Positions 24,601 to 36,039 of a stretch of DNA of 64,000 nucleotides are shown here, one piece after another. Within the stretch, counting starts at the first letter, position 1, and each line of letters starts with the position of its first letter. The position numbers and the translations under genes are program-made. Below the pieces are notes generated by a model. That model was given only the letters and a program-made list of their open reading frames with translations. It was not told the origin of the DNA and ran no database searches. This DNA is from Phyllostachys edulis (Eukaryota > Streptophyta > Magnoliopsida > Poales > Poaceae): NCBI GenBank assembly GCA_036346405.1, contig CM070561.1, forward strand, positions 26,816,215 to 26,880,214, given 5' to 3'.

Positions 24601-25575
24601 CGGTCCAGAAAGGAAAGGAACGTTCGAACCATCCAAACGTGCCCTTAGGATCGGGCCATCCGAACAGCATCGGACGGTCCTAAGGTAACGAAGGCAAAGC
24701 CTCAAGCGATACAGCCACAAGAATCAAAGATGGGTCCAAGCGCTAAGGAGGTCTTGGACCTAAAGAGATCGGAACCTTTGGATCCAACTAAGGAAGGACA
24801 CAGACGGCTAAGATCTCCAGAGAGAAGGTCCTAATGGCGAGATCCTAACAAGGGAGGTCTGAGCGGCTAGATCTCAACAAGGGAGGTCTGCAGAGCGGCT
24901 AGATCTCAACAAGGGGAGGTCTGAGCGGCTAGATCTCAACAAGGGGAGGTCTTAAAGGACGCGGAGGAGGTCCGAAGGATACAGAAAAATCCGCAGGGAT
25001 AGAGGGAGGTCTATTTGAATACAATGGAGGTCCAAATAGCCACGAGGAGGTCTAAGAAGGTCCCAAAAGAGCACTGGGAGGTCCAGAGAAACTCTGGAGC
25101 GCCCAAGAGAACTCAGGGGTTCTAAGAGAGCGTGGAGAGGTCCACGGGGAGGTCCAAAAGAAGCAAAGCCAAGCGTGGCTTGGGGGGGGACCAAAGAGGT
25201 TTTGAAACACAAACCCGAGCCGGGTCCTTGACAGGAAAACTCCAAGCAAGGGAGAGGTTCGAACAGAGGGGAGATAAGAGAGAGGTCTGGACCTCAAAGA
25301 GATTCAAACCAACAAAGGAAGTTAAGAGAGAAGAGACAAACCAGGGGTACACAGAGAGGCTTTGGAGAACCAGCAGCCCAAGGGCGGCAAGGACACCACA
25401 GAGAGCCACCATCAGCAAGGAACACCAACAAAGAGCTTAGTTAAGGTTTGATTAATTCCAGTTGAACTCTCCAGATTTCAAAATCTCAGGTTAAGCTTTG
25501 GATTCTCAATAAAGCCAAATGGTTACTTTTATTTTGAAAACCAGGCAAGGAACTTAAGAGAAACGGGACGTTACA
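21602..25575 (-). repeat. Gypsy 3' LTR (3,974 bp)
   Basis: Boundaries are set by TGTGACAACCC at 21602, CGGGACGTTACA ending at 25575, and the GTGAA target duplication on the left. It holds dozens of GAGGTC/GGTCCT motifs and four tandem ~30-bp units (AACAAGGGGAGGTCTGAGCG) at about 24845-24955. ORFs in it are unrelated to any domain I know. Confidence 0.96.
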
Positions 25576-25611
25576 AACCTTCACCCCTTAAGGGAATCTC
25601 GACCCCGAGAT

Positions 25612-26061
25612 TCAAGCTGAGCTAGGGAATAGGTGGGGGAACTCCTTCCTGAGGTCCTCTTCTCGCTCCCATGTTGCCTCGGCTTCAGAGTGGTTGCTCC
25701 ATTGTACCTTGCACAACTTGGTGGTCTTGTTCCTTGTAACTCTCTCTGACACGTCCAAAATCTTGATGGGGTGCTCTCTGTAAGTGAGGTCTTGTTGGAG
25801 GTCCACAGCTTCTAAAGGCATTTGGTCCTCTGGCACTCGCAAGCATTTCTTCAACTGTGACACATGGAACACATTGTGGACTCCAAAGAAGTGAGGAGGA
25901 GGTCCAACTTGTAGGCTACTTCACCCCTTCGGGCAAGGACTGGAAAGGGTCCAATAAATCTTGGAGCAAGCTTCCCACTAACTCTGAACCGCTGCATACC
26001 CTTGAGAGGTGATACTTTGAGGTAGACTTGGTCTCTTGGAACAAAAGCTAGGTCTCGACGC
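25612..26061 (-). pseudogene. Gypsy integrase C-terminus with chromodomain-like end
   Basis: Residues read FHVSQLKKCLRVPEDQ (the usual end of the gypsy integrase), then YREHPIKILDVSERVTRNKT, KLCKVQWSNHSEAEATWERE and EDLRKEFPHLF with a stop at 25612. The VQWSNHSEAEATWE strand-helix is the chromodomain-like module of plant chromoviruses, which guides integration to chromatin. It is out of frame with the integrase core upstream. Confidence 0.85.
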
Positions 26062-27165
26062 CTAACATCTGCGTAGCTCTTTTGCCGAGTTTGAGCAGCC
26101 CTTAGCTTCTCCCTTATTGATCTCACTTGATCTTCGGCTTCTCTCAAAGAGTCCGGCCAAGAACTTGGCCTTCACCCGATCTGTCCAAGACAAGGGAGTC
26201 CTACACTTTCTCCCATAAATAGCTTCAAAAGGGGACATTTGGAGGCTCGTTTGGTAGCTGTTATTGTAGGAAAATTCTGCATATGGTAACATCTTGTCCC
26301 AACTAGATTGCCTTTCTAAAGCACAAGCTCTCAGCATGTCCTCAAGGACTTGGTTAACTCTCTCAGTTTGGCCATCTGTTTGTGGGTGGTATGCTGTACT
26401 AAAGTTGAGGTCGGTGCCCAAGGCATCATGTAGCTTTTGCCAAAATTTGGAGGTGAATTGAGATCCTCTATCCGAAACTATCTTCTTTGGAACACCATGC
26501 AAGCATACAACCTTTGCCATGTAAATTTCTGCCAGCTTGTCTCCGGAATAGGTAGTCTTCACAGGAATAAAGTGAGCCATTTTTGTTAACCTATCCACAA
26601 TGACCCAAATAGAATCAAAACCAGCTTGGGTGCGAGGTAAACCAGTTATAAAATCCATGCCGACCTCTTCCCACTTCCACTCGGGTATGGGTAAGGGCAC
26701 TAAAAGTCCTCTAGGTCTTTGGTGCACTGCCTTAACCTTTTGGCAAGTGTCACATTTGGCCACAAAATCTGCTATTTCTCTCTTCATTTTTGGCCACCAG
26801 TACATCTCCTTGATATCTTGGTACATTTTTGTAGCTCCTGGATGTATAGAATACAATGTCTCATGTGCTTCTTTAAGTATTACACCTTTGAGCTCTGTGT
26901 TATTGGGCACACAGAGCCTTTTATCAAACCAGACCGCACCTAGATCATCTATAGAAAACCTTGCAGCCTTCCCTTCTCTTATGTTGGCCTTGATTTCTTG
27001 GATGTTAGCATCTCCATCTTGGGCTGCCTTGATCTGTGTTTGCAAGGTAGGTTGCACTTCAAGAGTTGCCAAAAACCCTTCTTCCACTAACTCAAGTCTA
27101 AGCTTCAAGAATTCTTCATACAAGGCAGGTTGGCTCTCCTTAATCATCAAAGTATTGACATAAAC
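26062..27165 (-). pseudogene. Gypsy integrase core
   Basis: In one open frame: a His/Cys zinc module ([18 protein letters not shown]...[12 protein letters not shown]), then the core with [20 protein letters not shown] (first Asp), [16 protein letters not shown] (second Asp) and [20 protein letters not shown] (Glu). All three catalytic acidic residues are visible. The frame is lost near 26147-26062, before the C-terminal module. Confidence 0.92.
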
Positions 27166-27731
27166 TTTTCTGCTCAAAGCATCTGCCACCACATTAGCTT
27201 TGCTTGGGTGGTAATGAATTCCCACATTGTAGTCCTTAATAAGCTCAAGCCACCTTCTCTGCCTCAAATTCAAATCTGCTTGTGTAAAGATGTACTTTAG
27301 GCTTTTGTGGTCAGTGTAGATTTCACACCTATTACCAATGAGGTAATGGCGCCAAATCTTTAAGGCATGAACCACATGACCAGCCCAACTCTAGGTCATA
27401 AGTAGGGTAGTTTGCTTCATGAGGCTTCAAGCGTCTTGAAGCATAAGCTACCACTTTTCATCTTGCATTAGAACACACCAAGTCCTTGCTTTGATGCATC
27501 ACAATAGACTTCAAATCTTTCCGACATCCGAAGAACCAAAAGCTGGGCAGAGGTCAACTTTTCCTTGAGCTCTTGGAAGCTTTGTTCACAACTGATGTCC
27601 AAAGGAACTTCTTTTCTTTCTTTAACAAATGAGTGAGAGGTCTTGCAATCCAGAGAAGCCTTCAATAAACCTTCAGAGTAACCGCCATGCCAAGAAAACT
27701 CGACTTGAGGCACTGTCCTAGGGGTTCCCAA
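27166..27731 (-). pseudogene. Gypsy RNase H, frameshifted
   Basis: Fragments: SFQELKEKLTSAQLLVL and EVYCDASKQGLGVF (first catalytic Asp region) at 27468-27731. After a frame change come [28 protein letters not shown] and [23 protein letters not shown] at 27166-27375. The YTDHKSL and VVADALSRK strings are typical of Ty3/gypsy RNase H. Confidence 0.9.
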
Positions 27732-28473
27732 TTGAGCACATCTTGAACCTTACTAGGGTTGTGAGACACTCCTTCTTTTGACAAAACATGCCCCAAAAGA
27801 CCACTTCTTTTAGCCAAAACTCACACTTACTAAATTTGGCAAAGAGCTGATGAGCTCTCAGCTTTTCCAAAACCGAAAAGAGATGGCTTGCATGCTCCTC
27901 TTCACTCTTGGAATACACTATAATGTCATCAATGAAGACAATGACAAACTTGTCTAGGTACTCCATGAACACTCGGTTCATCAAATTCATGAAATAGGCA
28001 GGGGCATTGGTCAGCCCAAAAGACATGACCGTGAATTGAAATAACCCATACCTAGTCGAAAAAACTATCTTAGGGATGTCTTCCTTTCGAATCTTGAGTT
28101 GGTGATATCCTGTTCTCAAATCTATCTTTAAAAACATAGCAGCTCCCTTCAATTGATCAAACAAATCATCAATTCTTGGCAAAGGATACTTGTTCTTGAT
28201 GGTGACATCATTGAGAGCCCTGTAGTCCACACACATCCTTTGAGTGCCATCCTTTTTAGGCACAAAAATCACTGGGGCTCCCCAAGGTGAGGAGCTAGGT
28301 CTAATAAAACCCTTGCTCTGCAAGTCTTCCAACTGCTTCTTCAACTCCACATGATCATCAACATGCAATCTGTAGGGCCTTTTGGAGATGGGGGAGGTCC
28401 ACAGGACAAGGTTAATGACAAACGCAAGGTCTCTGCAGGAGCATTCCCAGGAGCTCATCAGGAACACATCCAC
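27718..28473 (-). pseudogene. Gypsy reverse transcriptase
   Basis: A 251-residue open stretch with [80 protein letters not shown] and the catalytic [14 protein letters not shown] (FIDD). It would make element cDNA from its RNA. The start differs from related elements and the frame ends before RNase H, so the polyprotein is broken. Confidence 0.92.
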
Positions 28474-28635
28474 AAATTCTTTAACAACAGGACATCCTCC
28501 AAAACTTGAACTTGAGCACTACAAGATAGGGCTCTTTGGAGCTTCTCGAGGTGGCGAAAACTTCACAAAGGGCACCACTAGGGCTGGTCAAAGAGATACA
28601 TTTGCCACTACAATCCAACATGGCATGGTGGTTAG

Positions 28636-29132
28636 CTAGCCATCCATGCCCAAGATCACATCTAGGGACACGTGTCCAAAAGGATAAGGTTGGCTAGAAA
28701 TTCTACTTCTTCTATGACCATTTTCACTTGTGGACAACCCCGGTTCGTACTTAGTTCTCGAGTGGGATTGAACCAACAAGGTAGTCTTAAGAGCAACAAC
28801 TTCGGCGGTGCTTTGCAAAAAACTCAGAAATAAGCGAATGGGAAGCTCTAGAGTCAAACAAAAGCTGCGGTAAACCTTGAATGTACTAGGAACATACCTA
28901 GTACCACGTCTGAGGAGGTATGAGCTTCTTCCACGGCCACATGGTTCACACGGCCCCTTCCAAAAGTCTGGGAGGTCCTGGCTTGAGGAGGTCCTGAAGT
29001 AGAGGTTTTGGCCGAGGGAGGTCCTGAAGTAGAGATTTTTGCGGCTGGCTCGGTCTTCAGTGGGCATTGATTGGCAAAATGCCCCACTTGGTGACACTTA
29101 AAACAGGTGATCCCTGCTGCTGTGGAGATCAT
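28636..29132 (-). pseudogene. Gypsy zinc knuckle and aspartic protease, active site altered
   Basis: CFKCHQVGHFANQC (CX2CX4HX4C) is near 29100. Further left the protease region reads LFDSRASHSLISEF, where related elements have DSGASH. The catalytic Asp and Ser are present, but the following Gly is Arg (codon 28847-28849). A frame change lies just before it. Confidence 0.8.
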
Positions 29133-29141
29133 TGGGTTGAC

Positions 29142-30189
29142 TTAGTCTTGCCAAAGGAGGCGGCGCTGGTCAGTGGTGGCGGGAGGTCTTGACAGAGGTC
29201 TGGGAGGTCCAGGAGGTCCTTGGCGCTTGGGTTGGTACTGTACAAACGACTTGACATGCTGGGGAGGTCTTTGGTGAGCACTGGAGGGTGGCACCTTTCT
29301 CTTGAAGGACTCAGAGAGTTCTCTTCGGGATTCCTCAATGAGCATTGCCTTGTTCACCATATGCTGGAAATCAGGATAATCGTTGCCCACAACTTGAAAT
29401 TTTAAACCGGGATGGAGGCCTCGCTTAAAGCGCTTCTGCCGTGCATCATCCGTAGCCACATCTTTGCGAGCATAACGCGACAATTGAGTGAACTTAGTGA
29501 GATACTCACTTACTGACATGCTGCCTTGCTTGAGCTCTCTAAACTCTTCCTTTTTCATCTCTACCTTCCCATCGGGACATGCGAGTGACGAAAAGCAGTG
29601 CAGTCTGCCCAAGTGATCCTCTGGGGTCAAGATGTGAGGCACAAAATATGTCCCACCACTCACCGCAGTCCTTCCAGTTGATGTGAGGCAAACAAAACCT
29701 TCTCCTGTCTTCACAAATGAGCAATATCCAACTTTTTCTCGGTTGATCTCAGCCAATCATCTCGCATCTAAGGGCTCGGGAGCTCGAAAATGTAGTCGGG
29801 CGTGTCTTCATGAACTCGACAAATTGATTGATGGTGAGTGGGGGTGGAGGTGGTGGTGGCCGACAGCTTGACTATTCTCGACTCATCATGGCAAGTAAAG
29901 CATTGGTGGTGCGGCTTTGTTGAGCCATAATCTGTTCATATTCTCGCATCATGGAGCTCATCATTTGGGCTTGTGCCGCCATAAACCGCCCAAAACCCGG
30001 TCTGTTCTCGCCCTTTGGAGGAGGTGGGGGTGGAGGCAAGCTGTTCTGGGGGCTCACCTCGACTTGTGGATCGCCGAGTTCTGCACCATCTGGACAAAAC
30101 TCTAAAGGTTTAATAGGTAAGACAGAAGCATAGAGGATAAGAGGGTTAAAGCACCGGGCAAGTGGGATCGAGAGAGAAAGATAGAGCAT
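29142..30189 (-). pseudogene. Gypsy Gag, broken
   Basis: The N-terminal part has a proline-rich run and FGRFMAAQAQMMSSMMREYE (29872-30189), closed by a stop. The capsid-like core follows in another frame: MKKEEFRELKQGSMSVSEYL, TKFTQLSRYARKDVATDDAR, KRFKRGLHPGLKFQVV and a basic proline-rich tail (29142-29756). The intact protein would form the cytoplasmic particle shell. Confidence 0.88.
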
Positions 30190-30602
30190 CTAAAGGGGTG
30201 ACTTGGTTAAACCCAAGAGAGAACCAAAAGGCCAGGAGGCCAAAAGAGGCAACAAAAGCTTCAAAACAGAGGTCTTAAAGACCAAAACTAAGCGAGACTC
30301 AGACTAGGACCACTAACCCTAACCTTACTACGGTCGGCCCCATAGAAATTGTAAAGGCAAGGAGGTCAAATTAGACTTAAAATTGAGGTTCCAGCAAGGG
30401 TAAGATAACAGAACTAAAGAGGGAGTTAAGATTGAAGTAGAACAGGGTAAGAAATGATTTGGACAAGTTAAGTGCAGCATAGAACCAGAACAAGGAAAGA
30501 ACCTCCAAACAAATTTTTAAGTTGATTTGCTTTAGAAAATAACTTTTTGAGTCAAAACTAAACCAACCTTTCTACCTAGGGTCACGCCCTACAGCCGACC
30601 AG

Positions 30603-30615
30603 GGCTCTGATACCA
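30603..30615 (-). other. Primer binding site of the gypsy element
   Basis: GGCTCTGATACCA on the plus strand, complementary to the 3' end of initiator methionine tRNA, 2 nt inside the right LTR. It sets the element orientation as minus. Confidence 0.92.
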
Positions 30616-30617
30616 AC

Positions 30618-33600
30618 TGTGACGACCCACCCCGTGATGTACCACAAGAGGTCCGGGAGGACCGTTTTTTTTTTGCGCTGCGAAGTCACCACGGAAAGAA
30701 GTGGTAGCACCGCATGGAGCTTTACCGAGGAGGTCTGCCAGGACCTCCCAGGAGGTCTTGAGGACCTCCTGGAAGACGTGGCCGCCACTCGCTCGGTAGC
30801 ATCTCCAGGCACATCACTAAGAGAGGTCCGGCAGGACCTCCCAGGCTAAGTCCCCTAGGACCTCCTGAGTGGTCCTGCCCCTGTGCATCTGAGCTAGTCC
30901 CAAGACAACAGAGCTAGCTCGCACAAGAACACAAGCCAATACCACAACCACGAGGTCAAACAAAGATGAAGCAGACAAATTAAACTTTATATAACAGGAC
31001 CTTAAGGTCAAGCTTGTAAACAAGAGGTCTACCACAGGGGCTTACAAAACCAACGAGGACTTACAACTGGCAACAAGGAGCTCTAGGGCTCGAACACCAA
31101 AACACGCAAAAGCCATCCAACAAGCACCACAGGCTGTCGGGTGGAGGACGTCCTAGGTAGTTTAGTCGTCGAAGAACTCCTCCTCGAAGAGGTCTGCACT
31201 GCCCTGCACTTGGTCATCTTCATAATCTGCTTTGACACAGGGCTTAAGCCATGAGTACTTGGAATGTACTCAGCAAGTCACAGGGAGCAAAGATGCAATA
31301 ATATTCATGCAAGGACTTACCAATGGAGAGCTGTATGGTTAGTTTGCACAAAGCCAAGTTTGACAATAATAGCAATAATAGATTGAAAAGCGAGAAGGTA
31401 AAACCATAATACATAATACTTTTAATGTTTAAAAAGGTGGAGTGAGCACCAACTCACACCACAACCAAAAATGGGGAGGTCTGGTCACACCAAAGGCTGT
31501 CCTCACCCAAAACCCACTCGAGAGCACCCACTCCAGAGGTCCAAACCAACCCTGGACCACTACCCGAGCCAACCTTGACCCCTCCGAGCCGGCCAAGGTC
31601 TCTTGAGGCAAAGCCAAGGCATCTCGCGGAAGTGTCGATGGCACAAGCTTTTGAAACATCTACCCCTTGCACCATTTCACTGAGCATGTCCATGACCAAG
31701 GACTTGGCTATTCGAATAGATCTTTCACTCTGCAGAGGTGTACAACTTTACCCACAATCCACGATCTCTCTAGCGGGATGGGTTCCAGTCACCCTTGCTC
31801 ACTTCCTAAGGTGAGCAGTCTAGAGAGCGCGGCAAGGCCTTTACAAAGCTTTGAACTGACTAGGGCTGCCCACTAAGGTTTCGCAATCCCCTCCAGTGGT
31901 CTAGAAATCCACAGGGTTATGGGGTGCCCCCTCTTGCGCCAACGAATCACACGCTCAACCACAACAGCCCCAAGCCATCTCATTGCTAATTATTCAGCCC
32001 AGACCATTCCCATAAAATGATCTTGTGGTTGCCTTTATTTAGCCAATTCAGCAGACACAAAGTGAAGTCCTTAATTGTGCTAAGGCAAGACTTCCACAAA
32101 CCCAACGTGCAAAGCACCCACTACTCACTCCACGCCTTCTTGCCTCAAAAAACAATTTGTATTAGCCCATGCCAAAAGACCACCCATCTGGCACACAAAT
32201 TTTTACCAAGTGGTCTCACACCATAGTCAACACAGCTTAGGCATCCTGCCATAGCTGCTCAACAGTGGCACCAACCACACATTCCATAACTTATTAGTCA
32301 AGATTATTAGAGATGAAGCATGATACGTTCGAACCACGTTTTCTAAACAATGCTATATAAGACCTACGGCCCCCATGTTGGCAAATAACAAAGAACACCA
32401 ACTAAATATCCACCCTAAGGCTCACAAGGTGAACATGACAACATGATGGAGACAAGGTATAAAGGAGGCATAACAGCAAGTAGGCAAGTAACTACAGCCC
32501 AAACCATTTTCTTATAAACATAGCCATGCGTGATAAAGTAAAACCGAAATACATTTGTGAAACTAGGTTCAAAATGATCAAAGGGAGGTCTGTGGCTTGC
32601 CTTGGTCAAGCAGTGGAGAGCCTTCTGCAGCAAAGAGCTGGGTCCAAGATCTCCTCGAACTCGTGATCTACACGTTCATAAGAAAACCAAATAAGCAAAA
32701 CCACACTAAGCCGAGAACTTCAAAAGAACCAAAAGGAACTCAAACCAACTCAGCCAAAAAGGAAACCAAGAGGCTTAACACGGCCTCAAAGAGCTCTGAG
32801 GAAGGTCTTGCGCAAGGAAGGACCGAGCAGATGAGGCAGGGAAGGAAGAAATGAGCAACAGGTTACAAAGGCTTGCCCGCCTGGGGCTTTATATAGCCGG
32901 AGTTGGTAGTGTGCACCACAAGGAAAACTTCGATGGCGTGTAGGCAATCGGGACAACTAGGGCAGGTCTTGCCCTAAAAGAATTGAAATAAAGTACCTCG
33001 AGATGTATTGCATTTAATGTGACCCGACACCTATTAAATGCGCATAGAGTTCTGAGGCAAGAGCAATAATTACAAGGTGAAGAGGGGCTGGCAAGTGGGG
33101 CCAGTCAAAAGGGTGCACCACCAGTCAAAGAGGTGGCCCCACCGCAAGGGTCATCCCCGCCAAAGACCACTTTGTGAGGTCTGGGCAAGAGGTCCAAGAC
33201 ACTCAGAGGGGAGGTCTGGGACAGGAGGTCCAAGGACTCAAGAAGAGGTTCGGACAAGAGGTCCTCAAAGCTCACAACGAGGAGGTCTGGCGCCGACTGC
33301 ACAAGGGAGGTCTAAGGGTCAAGATTTGAGGAGGACCTCAGCAGTCCGATCAAAGGGTGCTTGGGGGTCTGACGAGTAGATCTCCAAAAGGGAGATCTCG
33401 GTCAAGATCTCAAGGGAGGACCTCAACGGTCCAGATCAAAGGGTGCAGGGGAGGTCCTGACTAACAGGAATATTCAAGGTTAGGAGGGTGGTCTTTACAA
33501 AAGACTAGCAAGGATCAAGGAGGTGGTCTTTGCAAAACAACCAGGAAGAGGTCCTGGAAACAAAGGAAAACGTGCATCAAAGCGGAACCGTTCGATTGGA

Positions 33601-34548
33601 ATCGGGCGGTCCAGAAAGGAAAGGAACGTTCGGACCATCCAAACGTGCCCTTAGGATCGGGCCATCCGAACAGCATCGGATGGTCCTAAGGTAACGAAGG
33701 CAAAGCCTCAAGCGATACAACCACAAGAATCAAAGATGGGTCCAAGCGCTAAGGAGGTCTTGGACCTAAAGAGATCGGAACCTTTGGATCCAACTAAGGA
33801 AGGACCTGGACGGCTAAGATCTCTATAGAAAAGGTCCTAATGGCCAGATCCTAACAAGGGGAGGTCTGAGCGGCTAGATCTCAACAAGGGGAGGTCTGAG
33901 CGGCTAGATCTCAACAAGGGGAGGTCTTAAAGGACGCGGAGGAGGTCCGAAGGACACAGAAAAGTCTGCAGGGACAGAGGGAGGTCTATTTGAACACAAG
34001 GGAGGTCCAAATAGCCACGAGAAGGTCTAAGAATGTCCCAAAAGAGCACTGGGAGGTCCAGAGAAACTCTGGAGCACCCAAGAGAACTCAGGGGTTCCAA
34101 GAGAGCGTGGAGAGGTCCACGGAGAGGTCCAAAAGAAGCAAAGCCAAGCGTGGCTTGGGGGGACCAAAGAGGTTTTGAAACACAAACCCGAGCCGGGTCC
34201 TTGACAGGAAAACCCCAAGCAAGGGAGAGGTTCGAACAGAGGGGAGATAAGAGAGAGGTCTGGACCTCAAAGAGATTCAAACCAACAAAGGAAGTTAAGA
34301 GAGAAGAGACAAACCAGGGGCACACAGAGAGGCTTTGGAGAACCAGCAGCCCAAGGGCGGCAAGGACACCACAGAGAGCCACCACCAGCAAGGAACACCA
34401 ACAAAGAGCTTAGTTAAGGTTTGATTAATTCCAGTTGAACTCTCCAGATTTCAAAATCTCAAGTTAAGCTTTGGATTCTCAATAAAGCCAAATGGTTACT
34501 TTTATTTTGAAAACCAGGCAAGGAACTTAAGAGAAACGGGACGTTACA
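30618..34548 (-). repeat. Gypsy 5' LTR (3,931 bp)
   Basis: It matches 21602-25575 with scattered substitutions and small deletions. It has three rather than four of the ~30-bp AAGGGGAGGTCTGAGCGG units (about 33850-33930). On the minus strand it would carry the promoter for the element RNA. Confidence 0.96.
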
Positions 34549-34553
34549 GTGAA

Positions 34554-35140
34554 CCATCTTGAGTCTCCGGTCATGTGGCGTGAACACCCGGAGTCGACGA
34601 ACCATGTGTTCTTCCCCCTCCCGCGCCAATCACGAAAATCAAGGAACAAAAGAGCGATGTGTCTCAACATCAAGTTAGTTAAAAGCGACTTGGGAACCCA
34701 AGATCTTGAGACACACTCTCACGAGTAGTATGCAAAGCAGATGTGCTATCCTTGACATTATTCGCAGTTCTATTATGAGCAATAGTAACACGAACATGAG
34801 ATGCATCTTGTCTAGGAACATGGTGATGAGCATGTGCAACAAATCCTAGACTGGGGTTCTTCTTTTGTATTTGACCATGTCTCATAAAAGCTCTAGGTTG
34901 ATTAGATGATATTCTAGCAATATTTTTCTTTGTGTTCTTCAACCTACGCCAACAGAACTCAACCAAATGTCCACTCTTCTTGCAATAGGTGCAATGGTAT
35001 TTTGTACCACTGGGAGAAGCACCTTTTGCCTTAAAAGAAGGTTGAACAAACCCTGCAGATTTAAAAGCAGTTTTTGCGAGTTGGGTTTTAAATTCAACTA
35101 AGCCATTTTCCAAGACACGAATGACATTAGGCTTGGACAT
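34554..35140 (-). pseudogene. Copia Gag zinc knuckle and protease
   Basis: A second CCHC knuckle (CTYCKKSGHLVEFC) lies in the open stretch 34679-35140. The copia aspartic protease motif VDSGCSRHMTGDSRWF lies at about 34555-34605 in another frame. The gypsy element inserted immediately after this motif (GTGAA duplication). Confidence 0.87.
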
Positions 35141-35174
35141 GTCTGGCAGCGAGTTGTATCCTAAACCTTGCTTC

Positions 35175-35994
35175 TTAAAGGAGTTTTAGATTTATCCGAA
35201 TCATGTTTAACTGCTTTTCACCATTAGAGAATCTTTCTAAAATATCCTTGAGATATGCATTCTCTTTTTCAACATTAGCACATAATTCACAAGTCTTGCC
35301 CTTAATGGCTCTAGCATGTTTCTCCTTAAGATGAGCAACTTCAAGCTTATAGGCAATGACAAAGAAGCACAAGATGTAGAATCAATTGTATTCTTAAGCT
35401 TGGCAAATTTAGCTCTAATCGCTTCTAGAATATCCTTAACTTCATGTTCACGTTCTAAGCGAGAAAGAGCAAAAGCTAGATTTCACATTGCGAAGCATCC
35501 AAATTGCTAGACTCTAAGCATTTTTCACATGGAGCAGATTTAACATCAATTAGCTCAGTTCTAGCATTTTCAAGTTGATGCAAAGCAATATCATGAGCAG
35601 ATTGTAGCTTAGACAGTTCGGAGTGCAAAGCATGGCAGGATGAACATTCATCAACATCTAGACTCTTAGCATTCACAAGTTCTAATGTCAAATTCTCGAC
35701 TTGTGACTCTAGATCCTTGTTCCTAGCCATGGTAAACTCTAAAGCCTTATCCTGACTAAGCAATTGCTCATACATGTTATCGCATCTAGCAGAAAGGACA
35801 TCATAGGATGGGAGTACCTCATCATTGTCATCAGCGTCGACGGAGTCGGCCATGAAGCACATGCCGGTGAAGTCCTTGGCCTTCCCTTTCTTGTCTTGAG
35901 GGATCTCCTCCTCCTTGTCCTCCTCGCTTCCGGAGTCCACATCGCTCATGGATTGATCTCCAAAAGCGGCAAGGACCCGGTGAGCCGCCTTCAT
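35175..35994 (-). pseudogene. Copia Gag C-terminal coiled-coil region
   Basis: An acidic stretch (SDVDSGSEEDKEEEIPQDKK) is followed by a long heptad-like region with MARNKDLESQVENLTLELVN and LHSELSKLQSAHDIALHQLE. After a frameshift comes LKEKHARAIKGKTCELC. Long coiled-coil extensions of Gag are known in SIRE-like copia elements. A TAG near 36040 separates it from the Gag core. Confidence 0.75.
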
Positions 35995-36039
35995 GAGCTT
36001 GGCAGCATCAAACTTGGGCTTGCCCCCTTTAGGCTTCTT

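Larger units (their letters stand above)
21602..34548 (-). mobile_element. Chromodomain Ty3/gypsy retrotransposon, 12.9 kb, complete but mutated
   Basis: Two long LTRs (21602-25575 and 30618-34548) start TGTGAC and end TTACA on the plus strand, and are flanked by the target duplication GTGAA (21597-21601 and 34549-34553). Domain order on the minus strand is Gag, protease, reverse transcriptase, RNase H, integrase, chromodomain-like C-terminus. The primer site GGCTCTGATACCA (30603-30615) adjoins the right LTR, and a polypurine tract (complement of CCTTCACCCCTT) adjoins the left LTR at 25576-25590. Long LTRs with a chromodomain fit the Tekay/Del group; the clade is inferred. The LTRs look very similar, so the insertion is fairly recent. 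It interrupts the copia protease-to-integrase region. Confidence 0.96.

Noticed and set aside
26600..27163. 187-residue plus-strand ORF
   Set aside because: Antisense to the gypsy integrase and RNase H coding sequence, which has clear domain motifs.
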